Shown here: positions 14,601 to 22,799 of the stretch, piece by piece
Layout of the letters: each line of letters begins with the position of its first letter
Numbering within the stretch: the first letter of the stretch is position 1
Assembly: GCA_033032175.1 (NCBI GenBank)
Contig: CM065313.1
Span: 17,647,327-17,711,326, forward strand
Direction: 5' to 3'
Source: Saturnia japonica
Taxonomy: Eukaryota > Arthropoda > Insecta > Lepidoptera > Saturniidae
DNA length: 64,000 nucleotides
Notes under the pieces: model-generated
The model's database searches: none
Told to the model about the DNA's origin: nothing
What the model saw: only the letters and a program-made list of their open reading frames with translations
Made by a program: the position numbers and the translations under genes

Positions 14601-17600
14601 GGAATACATTATGACCTATTTATGAAGAGAGGCTGTAGATTGCTTTATAATTTGATTTAAAAAAAATATTACTATAACAAGCTTAGAGAATATTTCCGTA
14701 TTTCTACAAGTAATTTGTCCTTTTCCGTAGTAAATTTCACTACATATTTAAAAAAGTAAAAATTCGGTGTCAGTACGCTGGAATGCTTCGAAATGACGCA
14801 CAGTGCAAGTGCCTTGCATCAGGCGTCCGTTAGAGACCACTGTGGTACATTCCCATTGTGGTTATTCGTCCGATTCGTAAGTCGCATACAGCGTTACGCC
14901 AAAGGCGGCCTATAGCGTTACACATTAAAAAATATAATTTACTTACAGTTTATTTTACTTATACACTTTTTTTAATTTTAAAATTGTGTTCCATTTTTAA
15001 TTATCGACGAATTTCGTTCTATCTATAACCCCCTCCAAACTTGAAAGTCCAGATCCGCGCCATAATCATGTATAATCGAATCAGTATCATTTAACTCCGT
15101 TGATAATTGTCGGGGTTAATTCAAACAATAACGTATAGACATGGCTAACAAGTAACATTGCGACACAGATGGCGACACTACGCGGCAACATGGTGGCCGC
15201 ACGCACCGCCACCGCATCACAACACTACAGTAATCTTTCACACACCCACTACAGAGTTTATTCCATGCTAACATCTCTAACTAAGTACTGTTAGCTTATC
15301 TTTATGTTTATAATCATATTCGAATAAACAAAGACATATAGAAAACCAAAAACATCCAATCGCTATTTTCTCTGCAACTTGAACTACAAAACAGAGGGCG
15401 GAGCACACAAGTATTACGTAAGCAAACTTTAAAAGATTTTAGACCCCCCACCATCCTGTATAAGTATAAGTAAGTAAACTGACTCCCCCTTCCCACACAT
15501 GATGAGAGATAAAATATTTTTTACCGTTTCTTAAATATCAAAGTTTAAATTTGAGTAAAGTATCCTTTATATTTACTTGTTTGAAGCAGATGATGAAGCG
15601 TCGGGAAGAACTAAACATCGGTACATTTATAAAACTCTTTTTCTTATTCTTGTTTTGGGTCCGCAGTAACATTTGCCAGTGTCAATGTTATATAAAACTA
15701 TAATTAATAGTGTTAAGTCCTTTCTCGGAACAATCATTTCCCTCATATTAGTTTAGACGGTCGACAAGGAAAGCTTCAGTACTTAGTTAAATATAATTTA
15801 CTCGATATAATATACAAAAAGCGCCTTCACATGCCGCACGACGCATAACATGGCGATTTGGAAACTTCCTCTGCTTTACATTAACTGCGTGAAATCCATA
15901 TTTGATCTTATCATCCTATGAAACACCATCAATGTACATTTTTACAAGCACATAATCCACAATAACATCTAAACCTTCGGCTGTGTATTCATTTTTAATA
16001 TACCTAATTTCTATTCATATTTTCGTGTGCCTTATAATGATACATTTGTACACGACTATCGATAAAATTGATGAAACTTGCGATATCAAATCGATTATGG
16101 TGATGTCAGATTGTCGAGTGCAAAAGCGGGCTAGCGCGTCGCTAAGCTTGCGGTTGCCTCGCGGTCGACCTCCCGCAGTGGGCATCGACAATAGCTTCTT
16201 CATGACACCGCCCAGCGCTGAAGCCATCACGCCCACCAAGGACGTCAAACCGCCAGTACATACGGAAACCGTTGAAAAGTCTTTAGTCATCGAGGCTAAG
16301 GAGAAACCGATCGACAATATCTCGACGGTTGAGACGTCTGAATCACCTGACTATTTAAAAGAAAGAGTAATACCGGTTATGTCCGAAGACGAGACGGTAG
16401 TTGCAGTGAACGGAGATTCGACATTGGAACATGTAGATAATAAGGCAGGCGAGCAAGCGAAGGGATTCTTGCTTGCCGAGTGGCCAGATATAAACCCGAA
16501 CCCTCACTCGTGAGTAGTCACGTAATACCGACACATTCACTCACGCGTGACCCTCCTCCCGCCCCACTTCACACTACCCCCAAACATATGTGTAGAGATG
16601 TGACGTTTGTTAACTTGAACAATTACTCGATAAAATATTTTCGATACTTTTGAAGTTATATTTCTTTTTACAGTAAAATTGTCACAAGTTAGCCGACAGT
16701 GATAATAATGTAAATTCATTTTACTGTTTTTTTTTTTTAATTGGTAACTTTGGTGGCACGCGGGATAATAGATTTGTAGTTATTTTTTGTTTGTTTACTT
16801 ACGTACATAAGTACACATTTCGTTATTCTCTTTTTTAAATATAATAAAAATATAGTTAATTTTGATATCGATAACACATTTTGTCGTATTCTTTGTTTCT
16901 GAAATTATATTGTTCAAGTTCTCAATAATATTTGGAAATCTGTTCGTCGGAGATGCACAGTAGTGGTTGAGAGTATTTGTTTATCCATTACAGTACGGAA
17001 AGACCTAACGCTGCGACTTCAGTTCAGGTTCTTTAACAACCTGCAAAAGGGGGCGCGTAGCCAATAGACACACACGAGGTCAGAGCCCGGCAGGTGGCGC
17101 ACGATGTTGGCACGGCCGCGTATAACAATACTTCGCTTACACAGCTTATAGTGTCGATTGATTGCGTGTCGATAATTACCCGGTGCAGTTTTATAGAGTT
17201 TCTTCAAATATTTAGGTATATAAATTATGAAGTAGAGACAAACATCGATAAAAAGTAAACTTGAAGTAAGGTTTAAGATATATACTATGACTTCGATGTT
17301 TTTATTTTCGATCCCGACACTACCTACGGACGAAATGAAAAATCGAATGCTAAGCTTTCAGATTATGTACACTTTAATTTTTCTATTCAATTCTGACAGA
17401 TTCCGTGTTATATACTACATTATTTAATTTCGTAGAATACATTACCGTCACTAATGTCAAACTTCAAAATAATTTTGCCATACAAATTTTTCTATTAGTT
17501 TCCCACCGTTTATTTTCTGTTCGAATTATTTTAATCGTAATATTATTTTAAACGTTGAATTGTGGGATATAATTTATTAATTGTAATATTTTACCCGATT

Positions 17601-19354
17601 TAACTTACCTGATAATTAACTTTAATTATTACGTTTGGGAAACTTGTATGGTATCTTATTCGGTCTTGGCAGACCAGTAATAAATAGAACTTAACAATAT
17701 GAATAATAAAATCTCGTTTTAGTTCCGATTCGTGGACATCTTTTTTTTTTAAATCTTATCAACTAGCAGCATATTAAATGTAATTTTATTCCACGGATTA
17801 ACTAGTAATAGATTATAGGATTAACGTATCCATGAATCGTTAACTTTAACGTTATTATCAGTGACAATTCCTATAAAACTGCACCAAATAAAACTTTATG
17901 GAATATACCACGCTTTAAATGCATCGAATAAACCCAATTTTTACATATTTTTATAATTCTTAACACCTTACTATAGTCTATAACTTTCCAAATAATATTA
18001 TTACATATTTAAGAAAATTTAAAAGATCTGCTCTCATTCTTGTCTTAAACCCGAATCTAATGAATACAACTAATATTTCAATGTGGTTAGAGTGCCTTTT
18101 TTAACAGTAACAATTTAATTTTTAGCCGAGAGGGGACCGTAGAAACCGATTCATAAAATAATACAAATGGCCAGTAAAAACATCGGTAAAATTCAAATTA
18201 ATTCAAGTGTTTTTTTTTCTTCGATTTTTGCTGTAAACATACGAGGCCGATTTATTATATTGTTTGCAGTGTTATATTTTTTTTTTGTAATTATTCTTTT
18301 TTCGGGAAATAACGTTTTTTCGCAGCACAAAGGCTTCTGCTAATCCAGAGTACCGCTTAAGCCGTTCAGCCGCGGCCTCCCAAATGCGACAGGATAGACG
18401 AACCGGTTGTTGTTGTGCAATAATTTAACACCCGAAATGGTACAATGGTTTTATTTGATCATTGTTAACTGCGAACCCGGTTGAAATTAACATCGGTTTT
18501 TTTCCCTGAAGCATGCGTGTTCGCAACTAACCGGAATGTATCGGAATGATGTTTGCAATTTCAGGCAACCGGATAAAGTTTCAAAAAGCGTTAACTATTA
18601 ATCATTATTGATTTATAAAGTTAGGAAAAATATTATTTCACATAAATAACACATTATAAGTACTTCAAATAACATCTAAAATGCCGCACAAAAGATACCG
18701 CAGAGCGCGTGATGTCATACGCGGTATCAGTACTAAATAAGCGGAGAAAATTAGACGAAAATAACAGATGTTAGTCAACGCATCAATTGGGTAACGTTTG
18801 TTTACACGCGAATGACGTCACGCGCTGTTATTGGTGTTTCGTTTGACATGAAGAACAGCATAAAATATTCGGTATTATTATTATACTGTAAGGAGATTAT
18901 TTTTATCCACATTTTATAGTGTTTTGTGATTACTGTCCGGTTGCCTACTCTTGGACTACGTTAAACCTGAATATGAAGCATGGATTTGATTTGTTCAATT
19001 AAACAAAATAATTCCCAACGATCTAAGTTATTTTAATTTATTGTGATTTAACTTTTTATCACTTATGTAATATGTTTTATTTTAGATTTCCTAGCGTTAT
19101 TGTATTTGTCGATATACACTTTTTGTAAAAAAAAAAAAAAATAGAAGAAATAAAATCTCATTTTGATATGATTTTTTATTTTATTAGTAAATGTAAATTT
19201 ATGGAATATCAACTAAAACTAAATAATTGATTTAGAATAATATTGTGGTATTGAAGTGAATGTCGGCATGTGTTTATGTAGGTTCATGTGTCCCTCTATC
19301 CCGTTGTGTTATACATTGCAGTACGCCAGCAGCGTCGGAGCCAGAACAGCGCTT
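2460..19354 (+). CDS. tmod: Tropomodulin gene, 5' end outside window, multi-exon
   Basis: Tropomodulin binds tropomyosin and caps the pointed ends of actin filaments in muscle sarcomeres and the cell cortex. Six + strand exons join in order: 2460-2627, 4522-4645, 8283-8397, 10330-10434, 12097-12348 and 12531-12678, each with AG and GT borders. Family blocks are plain: KPYVAGVVRGKK, AILGFHSMMNQDQYHASLL, GLGWDGITK, PPNDTDPDD, the leucine-rich-repeat stretch with VNVETNFISP, and LGNKIEMEI. The initiating exon (tropomyosin-binding start) must lie before position 1. The chain is closed by alternative last exons (see 16110 and 19322). Exon 8283-8397 carries a one-base deficit. About 304 codons are visible, against roughly 350-400 residues for the family. 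The end coordinate is the stop of the likeliest terminal exon and is uncertain. Confidence 0.93.
2690..2935 (+). repeat. Second tRNA-derived SINE-like family, copy 1
   Basis: A B-box-like 'gttcaaatcc' near 2740 is followed by 'gagcctgagctttcggtaaag', 'catcgtgatgaaaccata' and 'ctagctaccaccctcaag'. The last three blocks recur in the same order on the - strand at 25315-25550. A short head-only relative may sit at 10665-10745. Sequence identity is the basis; the family name is not known to me. Confidence 0.6.
4345..4445 (+). repeat. Short dispersed repeat, copy 1
   Basis: The segment with 'cccagctaaataatcttgtg' and 'ctgcagg' resembles 44720-44825 ('gcagctaaataaccttgt', 'cctgcag'). It is probably the 3' portion of a retroelement; the class is not resolved. 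Confidence 0.4.
4522..4645 (+). CDS. tmod: Tropomodulin exon (linker region)
   Basis: 124 bp, entering in phase 0 and leaving in phase 1. The acceptor is tatattccag and the donor GCTG|GTACG. It encodes WIPPPQPEKM then acidic EQITIDLGDEYEQALG and EEIIDLA, the expected continuation of GKK and lead-in to the AAILGFHSM block of the next exon. Confidence 0.95.
4784..5135 (+). repeat. Dispersed repeat pair, copy 1 (partner 43525-43910)
   Basis: Blocks such as 'catagactattttctgtttg', 'ggggtctaagttcaatgg', 'agtaacagatattatagata' and 'aactttaaccatgcc' appear in the same order at 43525-43910, in the intron of the GGPP synthase gene. Neither copy codes for anything recognisable. They look like copies of one non-autonomous element. 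Confidence 0.75.
5136..7250 (+). other. Tropomodulin intron, degenerate repeats only
   Basis: AT-rich intron. Segment 5545-5700 ('gattgacttgatatttaacatag') has the look of an old dispersed repeat. I see no exon or RNA gene. The open frame at 5965-6243 (- strand) has no recognisable protein character. Confidence 0.4.
7340..7560 (+). pseudogene. Jockey/CR1-type LINE 3' fragment
   Basis: Translation near 7361-7475 gives MRTSKEWNSLPDFVFPDNY followed by FKPQVNRYLLGKCAPS, the C-terminal signature of insect Jockey/CR1-type reverse transcriptase proteins, where 'WNSLPD.VFP' and 'FK..VNRYL' are usual. It is followed within about 80 bases by an AAT-repeat tail (near 7542-7552). Upstream coding is frame-shifted. 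This is a 5'-truncated dead copy inside the tropomodulin intron. Confidence 0.7.
7561..8190. other. Intron segment with higher GC, unidentified
   Basis: About 7740-8160 is less AT-rich than its surroundings and rich in CpG. It shows several long stop-poor stretches on both strands but no motif I recognise. It could be an old transposon body. Confidence 0.3.
8283..8397 (+). CDS. tmod: Tropomodulin exon with one-base deficit (frameshift)
   Basis: The acceptor is gtgccttcag and the donor AAAAG|GTAAAA. The first frame reads AILGFHSMMNQDQYHASLLNK. After the AAC AAG at 8340-8345 the conserved GQPVGLGWDGITKATKQK is found only in the next frame. The flanking exons require 116 bp here (phase 1 in, phase 0 out), but 115 are present. 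The sequence AAGGACAAC where AAGGGACAA is expected places one missing G at 8344-8345. This is either a real disrupting deletion or a homopolymer error in the assembly. All other exons are intact, which favours the latter. Confidence 0.9.
8870..9155 (+). repeat. LINE 3' untranslated tail with ATTT repeats
   Basis: The sequence ends in 'gatgagcaaataaac' followed by repeated ATTT (9136-9153), the usual 3' terminus of Jockey/CR1-like LINEs in moths. No coding part remains. The 5' limit is a guess. Confidence 0.5.
9780..9860 (+). repeat. 3' fragment of 'cacgggcacagctagt' repeat family
   Basis: 'gagcaagattctcgcgggc' and 'gtgagcgaagccacgggcac' match the 3' end of the longer copy at 36305-36737. Closely related termini occur at 12788-12958, 39281-39320 (- strand) and 48080-48116. 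Confidence 0.75.
10330..10434 (+). CDS. tmod: Tropomodulin exon (inter-domain acidic segment)
   Basis: 105 bp, 35 codons, phase 0 to 0. The acceptor is atgttccag and the donor AAAG|GTATCT. It encodes VFPMDPPNDTDPDDTI then NDPKLTDLNWNNIK, the block before the leucine-rich-repeat domain. Its phase confirms that the previous exon should end on a codon boundary. Confidence 0.95.
10665..10745 (+). repeat. tRNA-like SINE head, decayed
   Basis: 'tggctcagtgatagcgtg' resembles an A box and 'ggttcgaatg' a B box, with the spacing of a tRNA. The same 'tggctcagta' head is seen in the - strand copy at 25315-25550. There is no intact acceptor stem, so it is not called as a tRNA gene. Confidence 0.5.
10998..11508. 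mobile_element. TIR MITE family, copy 1
   Basis: The ends are inverted repeats: the left begins TATACTATTTCCATTTC and continues TTTATTTTCTCGATGACA. The right end, reverse-complemented, begins TATACCATTTTAATTTC and continues with the same 18 bases. The interior is AT-rich and non-coding. A second copy with the same ends and a largely matching interior lies at 50439-50970. A TA or TATA target duplication is suggested by the shared TATA at both ends. Confidence 0.85.
11571..11595. repeat. (TA)n microsatellite
   Basis: A run of about 12 TA units in the tropomodulin intron, just downstream of MITE copy 1. Confidence 0.95.
11845..11985 (-). repeat. Dispersed repeat family A, - strand copy
   Basis: 'gtttggttattgtacacatgtgaa' and 'ttttaacaag' match, in reverse, the blocks at 32595-32770 and the tandem units at 21341-21940. 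Another - strand copy lies at 38785-38890. Confidence 0.65.
12097..12348 (+). CDS. tmod: Tropomodulin exon (leucine-rich-repeat domain)
   Basis: 252 bp, 84 codons, phase 0 to 0. The acceptor is gaacag (weak pyrimidine tract) and the donor AACCAG|GTACCT. It encodes NISDEKIEKLFEAL, then LEVLSLVNVGLNDRTAQLLA, NVETNFISPAGVVQLV and VEEFRASNQ, the repeats that contact actin at the pointed end. It is GC-rich relative to its introns. Confidence 0.96.
12368..12510. repeat. Fold-back (inverted repeat) element in short intron
   Basis: The arm 'agtggagcggagttgtgcaa' (12380-12399) is matched on the other side by 'ttgcacaactccgctccact' (12463-12482). The similarity extends inwards through 'aatagaattgcat' / 'atgcaattctatt' and outwards with decay. 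The hairpin has arms of about 50 bp around a loop of about 15 bases, fills most of the 182-bp intron 12349-12530, and looks like a small fold-back MITE. Confidence 0.85.
12531..12678 (+). CDS. tmod: Tropomodulin exon (end of repeat domain)
   Basis: 148 bp, 49 codons plus one base, so the next exon must enter in phase 1. The acceptor is tcgtttccag and the donor AGAA|GTGAGC. It encodes RSQVLGNKIEMEI, LVEQNPTLLRLGLHLEY and HLQRNIDR, the capping helix region. What follows NIDR depends on the chosen last exon. Confidence 0.95.
12788..12958 (+). repeat. 'acagctagt' repeat family, decayed copy
   Basis: It starts with 'ttataatattataaagctcaa' (compare 43995-44012) and ends 'cacgggtgaaaccgtagggtacagctagta', a variant of the terminus at 9830-9856 and 36708-36737. 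Non-coding. Confidence 0.6.
13200..13480 (-). repeat. Unclassified repeat fragment with - strand coding traces
   Basis: On the - strand a stretch near 13360-13470 reads KVVPAEHVTRSLAFDNGVNS and onward with few stops. I associate this pattern with a dispersed moth repeat, but I cannot name the parent element. It lies between tropomodulin exons and is unlikely to be part of that gene. Confidence 0.35.
13481..16109. other. Intron or intergenic stretch, no recognised feature
   Basis: AT-rich sequence with no exon that continues tropomodulin in phase and no transposon ends that I could pair. The open frames here are short and have no recognisable protein character. Confidence 0.35.
16110..16513 (+). 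CDS. Candidate alternative last exon of tropomodulin (long acidic tail)
   Basis: An open, codon-rich stretch of about 133 codons ends at TGA 16511-16513 and begins after a possible acceptor gatgtcag (ending 16109). A second possible acceptor ends at 16118. Both are in the same frame and both fit the phase 1 left by exon 12531-12678. The joint would read NIDR-N-CRVQKRASASL (or NIDR-M-QKRASASL), then a serine/arginine start, then an acidic proline-rich tail ending AEWPDINPNPHS. Its GC content and low stop density contrast with the flanks. The acceptor pyrimidine tract is weak, and I do not recognise the tail as a domain. It could instead be the end of a separate gene. Confidence 0.55.
16514..18315 (+). 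other. Probable 3' untranslated and intronic sequence
   Basis: AT-rich sequence with several AATAAA-like hexamers (for example near 17680 and 17885) after the stop at 16513. No coding exon is recognised. Confidence 0.35.
18323..18356 (+). CDS. Weak candidate for a further alternative tropomodulin terminus
   Basis: A good acceptor (aacgttttttcgcag) is followed by a short in-phase frame that would add TQRLLLIQSTA after NIDR and then stop. Such a short open stretch is easily found by chance. It is listed only because the acceptor is strong and the phase fits. Confidence 0.15.
18693..18727. repeat. Short hairpin, arms GATACCGC / GCGGTATC
   Basis: Perfect 8-bp arms around a 19-base loop in otherwise AT-rich sequence. 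Function unknown. Confidence 0.6.
19126..19141. repeat. Poly-A run
   Basis: About 15 consecutive A residues, followed by 'gaagaaataaaatc'. It may be a retrotransposed tail or a simple homopolymer. Confidence 0.6.
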
Positions 19355-19378
19355 AGAACCTTAAATTGTCACATCTGG
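19322..19378 (+). CDS. tmod: Candidate last coding exon of tropomodulin (short basic tail)
   Basis: It has a strong acceptor (tgttatacattgcag) and a strong donor (ATCTG|GTAAGT) at 19379. In the phase left by exon 12531-12678 it adds I-RQQRRSQNSA after NIDR and stops at TAG 19352-19354. A short basic tail after the last helix is typical of tropomodulins. The donor after the stop implies that a 3' untranslated exon follows, perhaps the one starting at 22475. A different frame is open right across the exon, but it does not fit the incoming phase. Confidence 0.6.
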
Positions 19379-20219
19379 TAAGTCAATTATCGACTCTAAT
19401 ACATCACTAGTGTGCTTGAAAGCTGTATATAATATAGCCTACATCGTTGATCGTACTTTTACTCGATATTCATTGTCTAAAAAAATTTAAAAGTTTTTTT
19501 TGCATTAATGAATGTTATAAGATTCGAGATTATTCTTAGAAATTAATATACATTGATCAATTTCGTGTCGTATAAATGTTCTACCAGTTGAAATAATTGA
19601 TCATTTACATTTTTAATATGATAATATGATAGGTTTTTGTTTAAGACGATGTTGCATGCCGATATTAAAATAATTATAAATAGTTTCATATTTCGAGATT
19701 TTCGCACCAGTTGTATCTAATTTTCATGTATTTAAATACTCCACTATCCTTACTACCCTCCCTTATGTAATGTTATAGGTATGGGAACAGATCATGCTAT
19801 CCATTGTATGTACAAAATACAATTATATTATGTATCACAGAAAATTGCATTTTGGAAGTAGCTACTTTATACTGTTCAAAATCGCTCATTAACTTAGACT
19901 ATTATAGCTTCAATACACATGTTTGTTGTAAATTATACGCAGTGTAATAATACACTCATGGACATATTTAAAGGAACGCAATAAAAGGGGGCGAATTATA
20001 GTGAAAACAGATTTATTTGTACAAAATAAGCTTTTAAAATTCGTTAAATAGAATTAATTAATAAAATTAACAATTTTGAACACAAAAAATTAGACTAAAA
20101 GAAAAAAAAAACAAATTAAAAGGCAGTAAGCTCAGTATTTTAATTCTAAGGAATATTGACTCCGGTAAATATTGTTCTAAAGACTTTTTTTTCATAATGG
20201 GTGACACAATCAGTATTTA

Positions 20220-21200
20220 CTTTTCATCCTCTCGCTGTCAAAACTGCCTGCATCCGTCTGGGCATACTTTTTATTAAATTGTCAATGAAAATTGGAACAT
20301 TATTTTCCATTCTTCGACCAATGCAGTTTGGAGGTATTTTATTTTAGATGGTGCTGGATTTCTTTGTTTAATTTGTTTTCCCAGTTTATCCCAAAAATGT
20401 TCTATCGAATTTTGGTCTGGCGAGCGTCCTGTCCACAACATAACTTAGATTCCGAACTCAGTAAGGTTCTCGGATAATACCGCCGCGACATGAGAACGAG
20501 CATTATCGCGCAATAAAAGAAAATTATCCTGCATGAATGGGGTAAAAGGCATCACAATCTACTCTAAAATGTCTTATGTATCTTGCCGCAGTTAGGGACC
20601 AGTTTTCTACGATGTGTAGCTCTATGCATGTTCCTAAGCATATACCACCCTATGGGTGACTTACTGACTCCCCACCATAAGGCTCTTCCAAAAATGTTAC
20701 CCTCACCGTATCTTTATCCGGGTCGTCTCCATACTTTGACCCTTCCATCATTTGACTTTAGACAAAATCTGGACTCATCAGTAAAGAGTACTTTTCCCTA
20801 AATGTCATCATCCCATTTTCGGTGCGAACAAGCAAATTTGGACCGAGCTACTCGATGACCTGCGGTGAGCAAAAGGGCCTTTGAAGGGCAAGTACGACCC
20901 TCTATGCCAGCTGCCTTAAGGTTTTTAATCGTTTTGGTGCTAACTGTAACTTGTCGAACTTCGTGCAGCTTATTTCGTACCTCGGAAGAAGTCGAAGTGC
21001 GGTGTCTAAGGACACGGCTTACGATAATTCTGTTGTCCATCTCTGTTGTTATTCTTTTTCGACCTTGTATACTCTCCAGTATGCTGGTGAAAAATCATAG
21101 ATTTAGACACTCATAATGTTTGAGTCACTTCACTATAAGTGTAACCATTTTCAGTTAAAATTACATCTTTATATACCTGAGCAACGCTGAGATCCGGCAT
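20220..21200 (-). pseudogene. Tc1-like transposase relic
   Basis: Reading the - strand from 21200: MPDLSVAQVYKDVIL, then frame-broken helix-turn-helix traces. These are followed by NRIIVSRVLRHRTSTSSEVR, LFTDESRFCLKS (first catalytic D), LLRDNARSHVAAVL (second D) and SPDQNSIEHFWDKL (catalytic E). The second and third residues are 34 positions apart, the DD34E spacing of Tc1. At least three in-frame stops and several frameshifts make it inactive. Confidence 0.85.
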
Positions 21201-21340
21201 TCTCACTCAATAATAACAATTTTTGTCAAAAAACCAGAAAATAATAATGTTCAATTTCTTAGAAACAACAAAAACCTGCAGAATTTCATACACTACGTAT
21301 CAAAGAAATTAACAAATAACCAAAAAAATTGACAACTACC

Positions 21341-21940
21341 TAGTCCTCTTTATTGAAGACCATTACTGCCATTATTCTATATCCATTTTATTTATTATAG
21401 TGTCCTGTCTTATGACGATTTCAGTATCCTAACAAGATGATGGCTCCCTTGCCAGAACTATTTAGGGAGTTTTTGGACATGTCGAAATGCATGTTTACCA
21501 TTTTATATTTATATTCCACTTCACTTATGCAGAAAAACCAAACTATATCATAAATAAAAGCCACGTGTCACTTCAAGATCCCACCAACTCCAAATGAAAG
21601 TCTTGTTCTTCTTCTACCTAACTTGGCAACCGGTCCTCTTTAATGACGACCATTACTGCCAGTATCTAGTGAATTATAGTGTCATGTGTTATGACGATTA
21701 TGTATCCTAACAAGATGGTGGCTCCCATGTTACAACTTTCTAGGAAGATTTTGTGGGATCTCAGAATGAATGCTTTCAACTTATATTTATAATCCACTTC
21801 ACTTATGCACAAAAACCAAACTATATCATGCAAAACGCCACTAATATTACATAATATAGGGTCAAAAGCCTAAGTTATTGAATTAAAAATAAAAACCACA
21901 ACATGTCACTTCAGGATCCCGCCAAAAACTCCCCAAATGA
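21341..21940. repeat. Tandem duplication, period about 290 bp, of family A
   Basis: Two units begin at 21341 ('tagtcctctttattgaagac') and 21631 ('cggtcctctttaatgacgac'). Both run through 'cattactgcca', 'tatcctaacaagatg.tggctccc', 'ccacttcacttatgca' and 'caaactatatcat'. The inner half matches family A copies at 32595-32770, 11845-11985 and 38785-38890. The units have diverged, so the duplication is not recent. Confidence 0.8.
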
Positions 21941-22474
21941 AAGTCGTAAATAAAATTATTATGCAAAATCGTCTTTTTTTCAAATTACATAATACTGGTA
22001 TACCTATATGGCCAGTATGAATTAAGAAACTATTTTATGTTGTTCTACCTTTTCATTATGTTCCTTTAAAATGTCCATGAGTGTGTATATACAAATATAT
22101 AGTATAAGCTTTTTAGCAAAGTAATTATATTCATAGAATCGTTATTGTGTCTGTTAGTGATCGTGTAACTTCTTAACGACGTCACATATTGAAGTCATAT
22201 TCACACAAAATATTTGTTTTACCAAGATGACCGTACATAACGCTCTATTCTAGGATCCCATAGGTGGCATTTTAGTCATTATTAACGAACACAAGAAAAT
22301 ACCTCATAATTACGTCTTGGTTTAGCGCCAAAAAATAAACTCACAAAATCTGAACTGTATAAGTGACGCCGCGCCGCGCCGTGGTGGAGTAATTAACTAT
22401 CGAAAAGGGCAAATAAATAACGTCTGCTGTGCCTAGGTAGTAGATGAAAATGACAGTGAATTACTAATTGACAG

Positions 22475-22790
22475 GTGGTCGCGTACGGCGCTCGACACAG
22501 TTCACCCGGAGCCGCAGCTACGTGGTCGGGTGGATACACTGAGTGCGCCCAGCTCGGCTACAACGCTGCTCATCCTGCCACACATTCACGTTCCTGGCTA
22601 CGCACCGTCACGTTTGTCCCCTTCGGCCTTTGTGATTGTATCACCGCTGTATACGCATGCACGAAAAAAAAAACTTTGATACTTGAAAAAGTAGAAGTAA
22701 AAAATTTTGGCATAGTGGCAGTGTCTGTGCTTTTCAGTATCGCTATATTTACTGTTGGTGAACTTGTCTTAATATGGCTTTAGATGTGAA
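22475..22790 (+). other. Possible 3' exon of tropomodulin (untranslated or alternative tail)
   Basis: A GC-rich stretch follows an acceptor-like 'actaattgacag'. In the phase left by exon 12531-12678 it would add about 22 residues (S-GRVRRSTQFTRSRSYVVGW...) and stop. In two other frames it is open for 60-100 codons. It may instead be a 3' untranslated exon joined to 19322-19378. The evidence is base composition and splice-site shape only. Confidence 0.3.
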
Positions 22791-22799
22791 ATTTTGAAT

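Larger units (their letters stand above)
19953..22083 (-). mobile_element. Tc1-like element, decayed, DD34E
   Basis: Terminal inverted repeats begin CACTCATGGACAT at the left (19953) and, reverse-complemented, at the right (ending 22083), each followed by TTTAAAGGAAC. TA precedes the left end. The - strand carries Tc1-type transposase remnants. At 2.1 kb it is longer than usual for Tc1, and the extra length is a tandem duplication (21341-21940) near its transposase 5' side. Confidence 0.8.

Noticed and set aside
22475..22783. 102-codon frame as an independent gene
   Set aside because: No family recognised; the frame chosen by the ATG ignores a good upstream acceptor. It is kept only as a possible 3' exon.
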